A stretch of 64,000 nt of DNA, taken from contig CAVYZL010000003.1 in the NCBI GenBank assembly GCA_963773055.1, forward strand, positions 186,001 to 250,000, in the 5' to 3' direction. Below are positions 60,485 to 64,000 of this stretch, piece after piece (within the stretch, counting starts at the first letter, position 1; every line of letters starts with the position of its first letter). This DNA comes from PALSA-612 sp963773055 (GTDB lineage Bacteria; Actinomycetota; Thermoleophilia; Gaiellales; Gaiellaceae). The notes beneath the pieces are model-generated. The model saw only the letters and a list, made by a program, of their open reading frames with translations. It searched no databases and was not told the origin of the DNA. The position numbers were made by a program, and so were the translations under genes.

Positions 60485-60827
60485 TTACGCCTTGGCGCCG
60501 GCGAGCTCGCGCTTGCCCTTGCTCTTGGCGGCCTTCTTGCCGACGACCTTCGCGAGGACGTCCGACTCGCGGAGGATCAGTAGATCCTCCGAACCGACCT
60601 TGACCTCGGTGCCGCCGTACTTCGAGTAGATGATCTCGTCGCCGACCTCGAGGTCCATGCTGATGTAGTTCGCCGTCCTCGTCACGGCCACCCGGGCCGA
60701 CCGCGAGCACGCGGCCGCGCTGGGGCTTCTCCTTCGCCGTGTCGGGCAGGACGATCCCGCTCGCCGTCGTCTCCTCCTCTTCGAGGGCCTCGACGATGAG
60801 CCGGTCTCCTAGTGGTTGCAGATCCAT
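60485..60827 (-). CDS. groES: Co-chaperonin GroES (frameshifted)
   Basis: About 113 residues with one extra base near 60669 removed. The first frame reads MDLQPLGDRLIVEALEEEE, TTASGIVLPDTAKEKPQRGR, VLAVGPGGRDEDGE; the second continues YISMDLEVGDEIIYSKYGGT, EVKVGSEDLLILRESDVLAK and a basic C-terminal extension (VVGKKAAKSKGKRELAGAKA) longer than usual. ATG at 60827 with GAGGAG 6 bases upstream. As GroES is essential, the break is best explained as a sequence error. Confidence 0.9.
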
Positions 60828-60863
60828 CCGCAACTCCTCTCATTCCTGACTTTGTGACACATG

Positions 60864-60890
60864 CTGGCACTCTCGTACTGTGAGTGCTAA
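60864..60890 (-). promoter_or_regulatory. CIRCE element (HrcA operator) of groESL
   Basis: Plus-strand CTGGCACTC, a 9-base spacer, then GAGTGCTAA. The consensus is TTAGCACTC-N9-GAGTGCTAA; one arm is perfect and the other has two changes. On the minus strand TAGAAT (60900-60895) just upstream fits the -10 box, so HrcA would bind over the transcription start. Confidence 0.87.
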
Positions 60891-60954
60891 GCCATTCTAC
60901 AAGGCTTCGGCGCCCCGGCGCAAGGAATCCGAGCAAGATCGTCACAATGCGGGT

Positions 60955-61395
60955 GTGCGAAGGGAGTTCTCTGCAGGGGGCGTGCTCGTCCGGAAGCTGC
61001 GCGGCGCCTGGCACGTAGCCGCGATCCGGCCCGCCGGAAAGCGCGACGGCGTCTGGGCGCTTCCCAAGGGTCTCGTCGATCCGGGCGAGCCGACGGACGA
61101 GGCGGCGCTCCGCGAGGTCGAGGAGGAGACCGGCGCCAGCGGACGGCTCGCGGGCAAGCTCGGCGACGTTCGCTACACATACACGTGGGAGGGCGAGCGG
61201 GTGTTCAAGATCGTCAGCTTCTACCTCGTCCGTTACAGCCGCGGCCGGCTCGGCGACCTCGACCCGCGACACCGCCACGAGGTGGCCGATGTGCGCTGGC
61301 TTCCGCTCGACGAAGCCCCACGCCTGCTCTCGTACGGAGGCGAGCGGGAGATGGTCGAGAGAGCCCGAACGAAGCTCGCGGCCGAAGACTTATGA
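60955..61395 (+). CDS. Nudix hydrolase
   Basis: A 146-residue protein: REFSAGGVLVRKLRGAWHVA, VWALPKGLVDPGEPTDEAAL, then REVEEETGA, completing the Nudix box G-x5-E-x7-REUxEExGU. It hydrolyses a nucleoside-diphosphate derivative. The frame is open back to 60880, but that start would lie in CIRCE; GTG at 60955 has CACAAT 6 bases upstream. Its stop overlaps the ASCH gene (ATGA). Confidence 0.88.
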   Translation: MRREFSAGGVLVRKLRGAWHVAAIRPAGKRDGVWALPKGLVDPGEPTDEAALREVEEETGASGRLAGKLGDVRYTYTWEGERVFKIVSFYLVRYSRGRLGDLDPRHRHEVADVRWLPLDEAPRLLSYGGEREMVERARTKLAAEDL

Positions 61396-61772
61396 TGCTC
61401 GGGCTGAACGCCGTCCCCGAGCCGATGTACGCCCTCAACTTCTACTCGCCGATCGTCGCGGACCAGCTCCGCACTCACCGCAAGACGGCGACGATCAGGC
61501 TCGGCGACAAGTCGCGGAAGTACCGCAAGGGGATGATCGTCCAGGTGCTGTGCGGCTCCCGCTACAGCCCCCGAGACCGGATCTTCGAGGCCGTGATCGA
61601 CAAGGTCGAGGTCAAGCGCCTCGACGAGCTGTCGCCGAACGAGGTCGAGCACGACAACCCAACGCTCCGCTCGCCGGAGGAGATGGCGGACTTCCTCTCG
61701 CGGCTCTACAACCGCGAGGTCGCGCTGGACGACACGGTCACGCTCATTCGCTTCTCCGAGATCCGCTCGTAG
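61392..61772 (+). CDS. ASCH-domain protein
   Basis: A 126-residue protein: MYALNFYSPIVADQLRTHRK, TATIRLGDKSRKYRKGMIVQ, VLCGSRYSPRDRIFEAVIDK, then VKRLDELSPNEVEHDNP. The pattern of a small beta-barrel with T-x-R-G-D-K-x-x-K-Y and G matches ASCH domains, a PUA-like fold linked to RNA binding or nucleotide hydrolysis. ATG at 61392 (a second ATG follows at 61395). Followed by the antiporter after 6 bases. Confidence 0.78.
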   Translation: MMLGLNAVPEPMYALNFYSPIVADQLRTHRKTATIRLGDKSRKYRKGMIVQVLCGSRYSPRDRIFEAVIDKVEVKRLDELSPNEVEHDNPTLRSPEEMADFLSRLYNREVALDDTVTLIRFSEIRS

Positions 61773-61778
61773 GCCGCC

Positions 61779-63128
61779 GTGGAGTCCTGGAGCCTCGCCG
61801 TCGTCGCGGTGCTCCTGCTGGCCTATGCAGGTGTCTCCCACCGCCTCGAGCGCACGATCGTCTCGGCGGCGATGGTGTTCACGGCGGCCGGTTTCTTGCT
61901 GGGGTCAGAATTGCTCGACTGGGTTCACTTCGACCTCGGGTCGTCCGAGGTGCGCATCCTCGCCGAGATCACCCTCACTCTCGTCCTCTTCCTCGACGCG
62001 TCGCGGATCGACGTTCGGTCGCTGCGGCGCGAGCTTGGGTTCCCCGCACGACTGCTCGGCATCGGGCTCCCGCTGACCATCGTGGCGGGGACGCTCGTTG
62101 GCGCCCTGCTCTTCGACGAGCTCGGGTGGGCGGAGGTGCTCGTGCTAGCGATCGTGCTTGCGCCGACCGATGCAGCGCTCGGCCTCCCGGTCGTCACGGA
62201 CATGCGCCTCCCGTCCCGAGTGCGCCAGAGCCTCAACGTCGAGAGTGGGCTCAACGACGGGATCTGCGTGCCGCTTCTCTTCATCGCCCTCGCGATCGCC
62301 GAAGCCGAGGAAAAGGCGATCGGAGGCGGCCACGCGGCGCGCATCGTCGCGGAGGAGATCGGTTACGGGATCGTCGGCGGTGTTGCGGCCGGAATCGCCG
62401 GCTCGCTCGTGCTCCGTCTCGCGTCGAAGCACGGGCTCGCGGACGAGATCTGGGCGAAGGTGATCCCCGTAACCGCGGCGGCGCTCGCGTACGGGATCGC
62501 GGCACCCCTCGGCGGCAGCGGGTTCATCGCAGCGTTCGTCGGGGGGCTCGTGTACGGGATCGTCCGCGGGACAGGCGAACTCGCCGCGCCCGAGTCGTCG
62601 TCCGTGATGGACGCAGCCGCCGAGGTCTTTGCGGCGCTGACCTTCATCGGATTCGGGTCGTTCGCGCTCGGCTGGGCTCTCCACCGCCTCGACTGGCAGG
62701 TCGTCGTCTACGCTGTCCTCAGTCTGACGGCGATTCGTATGGTGCCGGTCGCAATCTCCTTCATCGGCTCAGGGGCGAAGCGCGAGACGGTCGCGTATGC
62801 GGGCTGGTTCGGGCCGCGCGGCCTCGCGTCGATCGTCTTTGCCGTCCTCGTGATCGAGGAGTCGACGCTCCCGCATACCGACCTTCTGATCACCGTGTCC
62901 GTGATCACGGTCGCCCTCTCTGTCATCGCTCACGGCGTGACCGCGCTTCCTCTAACGAACGCGTACGTCCGCTGGTTCGCGGGGCACCGAAGCGCAGCCC
63001 GCGCTCGAGGGGCCGCCGGTTCACGAGCACCCGTGGCGCCGCCCCGTCGAGGCGCAGCAGACAAGATTGTCGTAGATTCCCAGGTAAGTCCAAAGAAAAG
63101 GAAGCGAAAGGAGCAACTGTGCTCGTAG
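61779..63128 (+). CDS. Cation:proton antiporter (CPA1 family)
   Basis: A polytopic protein with about twelve helices: LVLFLDASRIDVRSLRREL, IVLAPTDAALGLPVVTD, SLNVESGLNDGICVPLLFIA (ion-binding Asn-Asp), GGSGFIAAFVGGLVYGIV and GWFGPRGLASIVFAVLVIEE, all CPA1/NhaP features. The frame as given runs 449 residues into the next gene with an odd basic tail. With one extra base near 62990 removed it would end EHPWRRPVEAQQTRLS at 63075, a cleaner 431-residue end. GTG start. Confidence 0.88.
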   Translation: MESWSLAVVAVLLLAYAGVSHRLERTIVSAAMVFTAAGFLLGSELLDWVHFDLGSSEVRILAEITLTLVLFLDASRIDVRSLRRELGFPARLLGIGLPLTIVAGTLVGALLFDELGWAEVLVLAIVLAPTDAALGLPVVTDMRLPSRVRQSLNVESGLNDGICVPLLFIALAIAEAEEKAIGGGHAARIVAEEIGYGIVGGVAAGIAGSLVLRLASKHGLADEIWAKVIPVTAAALAYGIAAPLGGSGFIAAFVGGLVYGIVRGTGELAAPESSSVMDAAAEVFAALTFIGFGSFALGWALHRLDWQVVVYAVLSLTAIRMVPVAISFIGSGAKRETVAYAGWFGPRGLASIVFAVLVIEESTLPHTDLLITVSVITVALSVIAHGVTALPLTNAYVRWFAGHRSAARARGAAGSRAPVAPPRRGAADKIVVDSQVSPKKRKRKEQLCS

Positions 63129-63514
63129 CTGATTACTCGTTCCTGGACGTGCTGTGGTGGATGATCGCGTTCTTCGCGTTCGTGATCTGGTTCTGGCTCC
63201 TGATCACGGTCTTCGGGGACATCTTCCGCCGGCACGACACGGGCGGCTTCGCGAAGACGCTGTGGATCATCTTCATCATCATCCTGCCATTCCTCGGCGT
63301 GTTCATCTATTTGATCGCGCAGCACCAAGGAATGGCGGAGCGCAACATGAAGTCGATGCAGGCCGCGCAGGCACAGCAGGAGGCTTACATCAAGTCCGTC
63401 GCAACCACCGGAAGCAGCGCGGAGGAGATCGAGAAGGCCAAGAAGCTGCTCGACTCCGGCGCTATCACGCAGGCCGAGTTCGATGCGATGAAGGCAAAGG
63501 CACTCGCTTCGTAG
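63119..63514 (+). CDS. Small membrane protein with PLDc_N-like and SHOCT domains
   Basis: A 131-residue protein. Two helices (WWMIAFFAFVIWFWLLITVF and LWIIFIIILPFLGVFIYLIA) form the PLDc_N-like hairpin, separated by GDIFRRHDTGGFAK. The C-terminus AEEIEKAKKLLDSGAITQAE then FDAMKAKAL is a SHOCT motif. GTG at 63119 with AAAGGAG 6 bases upstream. Such proteins are common in actinobacteria; the role is unknown. Confidence 0.83.
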   Translation: MLVADYSFLDVLWWMIAFFAFVIWFWLLITVFGDIFRRHDTGGFAKTLWIIFIIILPFLGVFIYLIAQHQGMAERNMKSMQAAQAQQEAYIKSVATTGSSAEEIEKAKKLLDSGAITQAEFDAMKAKALAS

Positions 63515-63533
63515 TTCCTCTCGCAGAGGAACT
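63513..63533 (+). terminator. Hairpin directly after the SHOCT gene
   Basis: AGTTCCTCT and AGAGGAACT pair perfectly over 9 bp with a CGC loop, starting in the stop codon. No T-run follows, so intrinsic termination is not assured. Confidence 0.42.
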
Positions 63534-63582
63534 CGAGGCGAAGAAGAAGCGGATCCTCGGGGTCTAGAGGATTCGAATCGGA

Positions 63583-63608
63583 GGGGCGCCGGCCGCGAGC
63601 CGGCCCCC
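63583..63608. terminator. GC-rich hairpin between convergent genes
   Basis: GGGG, then GCCGGC and its partner GCCGGC around CGCGA, then CCCC, with one bulged C. It lies between the SHOCT gene and the convergent AI-2E-family gene (63621) and could end both transcripts. Confidence 0.4.
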
Positions 63609-63620
63609 CCCGGTGGCGAG

Positions 63621-64000
63621 TCACGACTCGGTGGCCGTGTTCGGAGATGCCCCCGCTGATGCCTTCGCCTCGGCGATGGTCGCGCGCCTCGCCGCCGTCA
63701 GCTCTTGCACGAAGATCTGGATCGTCGCAGCGAGAGGCACCGCGGTCAAGGCTCCGAGAACGCCCAGAAGCGCCCCGAACAGCGTCACGGCGACGATGAT
63801 GAAGAACGGCGACAGTTGCACGGCCTTGCCCTGGACCTTGGGCGTGATGATGCTGTTCTCAACCTGTTGGTAGACGAGGATGACGACGAGCATGATGATC
63901 GCCGCCGTCACGCCCTCCTCGGCCCACAGGGTCGGCACGAGGATGAAGGCGGCCATCGTCGCGCCGATGTTCGGGATCATGTCGAACAGCCCCGCAATCA
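63621..64000 (-). CDS. AI-2E family transporter, C-terminal part
   Basis: Runs off the right edge, so only the last 126 residues or so are seen. It reads GLFDMIPNIGATMAAFILVP, AAIIMLVVILVYQQVENSII, TPKVQGKAVQLSPFFIIVAV, LFGALLGVLGALTAVPLAAT, matching the conserved C-terminal helices of the AI-2E/PerM family, where the G-x-x-x-x-I-P and Q-x-x-E-N motifs are typical. A polar tail follows the last helix. Substrate unknown. Confidence 0.88.
   Translation of the reverse strand, partial: IAGLFDMIPNIGATMAAFILVPTLWAEEGVTAAIIMLVVILVYQQVENSIITPKVQGKAVQLSPFFIIVAVTLFGALLGVLGALTAVPLAATIQIFVQELTAARRATIAEAKASAGASPNTATES

Noticed and set aside
6415..60669. Programmed ribosomal frameshifting as an explanation for the frame breaks
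   Set aside because: The breaks share no slippery heptamer or downstream structure, occur in unrelated genes and are mostly simple extra bases.
60880..60954. N-terminal extension of the Nudix protein
   Set aside because: It would start inside the CIRCE element and precede the conserved domain by 25 unrelated residues.
1..64000. CRISPR arrays, insertion sequences, integrases or prophage genes
   Set aside because: I saw no regularly spaced direct repeats and no transposase, integrase or phage structural protein in any frame.

Overview
The window is high-GC chromosomal DNA (roughly 70% G+C by eye) with strong third-position GC bias. It has many GTG and TTG starts and tightly packed genes joined by 1-4 bp start/stop overlaps (ATGA, GTGA, TGATG). 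A TANNNT hexamer 6-9 bases upstream of many start codons points to widespread leaderless transcription. Together with Wzm/Wzt and Wzx/Wzy-type surface polysaccharide genes in an actinobacterial-looking background, HrcA/CIRCE control of groESL and an Arg tRNA, this suggests a deep-branching actinobacterium such as Thermoleophilia. That placement is inference; no marker was searched.

Region 1 (about 1-33870) is one large surface-polysaccharide locus. It holds a flippase fragment (Wzx), an O-antigen-ligase/Wzy-type protein, a Wzz chain-length protein, a phosphoglycosyl transferase that starts the repeat unit, three NAD-dependent sugar-nucleotide epimerase/decarboxylases, two methyltransferases, a sulfotransferase, a FemAB/GNAT-like protein and about 19 glycosyltransferases of GT4, GT2, GT87, GT39/83 and other types. 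At 29218-31376 it also has a complete Wzm/Wzt ABC exporter, so both the Wzy-dependent and the ABC-dependent export routes are present. A RES-Xre (NAD-degrading) toxin-antitoxin pair sits inside the locus at 13510-14376. A long minus-strand run (33857 to 17904) reads as one overlapping operon with an internal promoter at 27500. An HD-GYP c-di-GMP phosphodiesterase-type protein (33930) borders the locus.

Region 2 (35400-43220) is housekeeping: NDH-2-type NADH dehydrogenase, LigD (PE-LIG-POL order), AccA and AccD, then an operon of a HAD phosphatase, a double-GNAT acetyltransferase and an arginase-family protein with an N-terminal zinc ribbon. Region 3 (43265-49600) has three tandem oligopeptide-type substrate-binding proteins with no permease, facing a membrane class III cyclase whose extracellular half is a beta-propeller. 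Region 4 (49621-55860) holds a lipid kinase, a FAD oxidoreductase, a secreted protein, then a TetR regulator divergent from paaA-ankyrin-paaB-paaC-paaD (phenylacetyl-CoA epoxidase without PaaE) and a lipoprotein. Region 5 (55868-64000) has an ornithine cyclodeaminase/mu-crystallin protein, tRNA-Arg(GCG), divergent YgfZ and sulfite-oxidase-like genes, a 323-bp fold-back repeat, groEL/groES with CIRCE, a Nudix hydrolase, an ASCH protein, a CPA1 antiporter, a SHOCT protein and a partial AI-2E-family transporter.

At least 14 genes, including groES, carry single-base frame breaks (about 25 in all, some 21 of them extra bases) while the protein sequence on both sides stays well conserved. I read most of these as sequence or assembly indels and give the full reconstructed gene spans. 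The clearest non-gene structure is the symmetrical fold-back element at 58504-58826, related to hairpins at 7475-7549.
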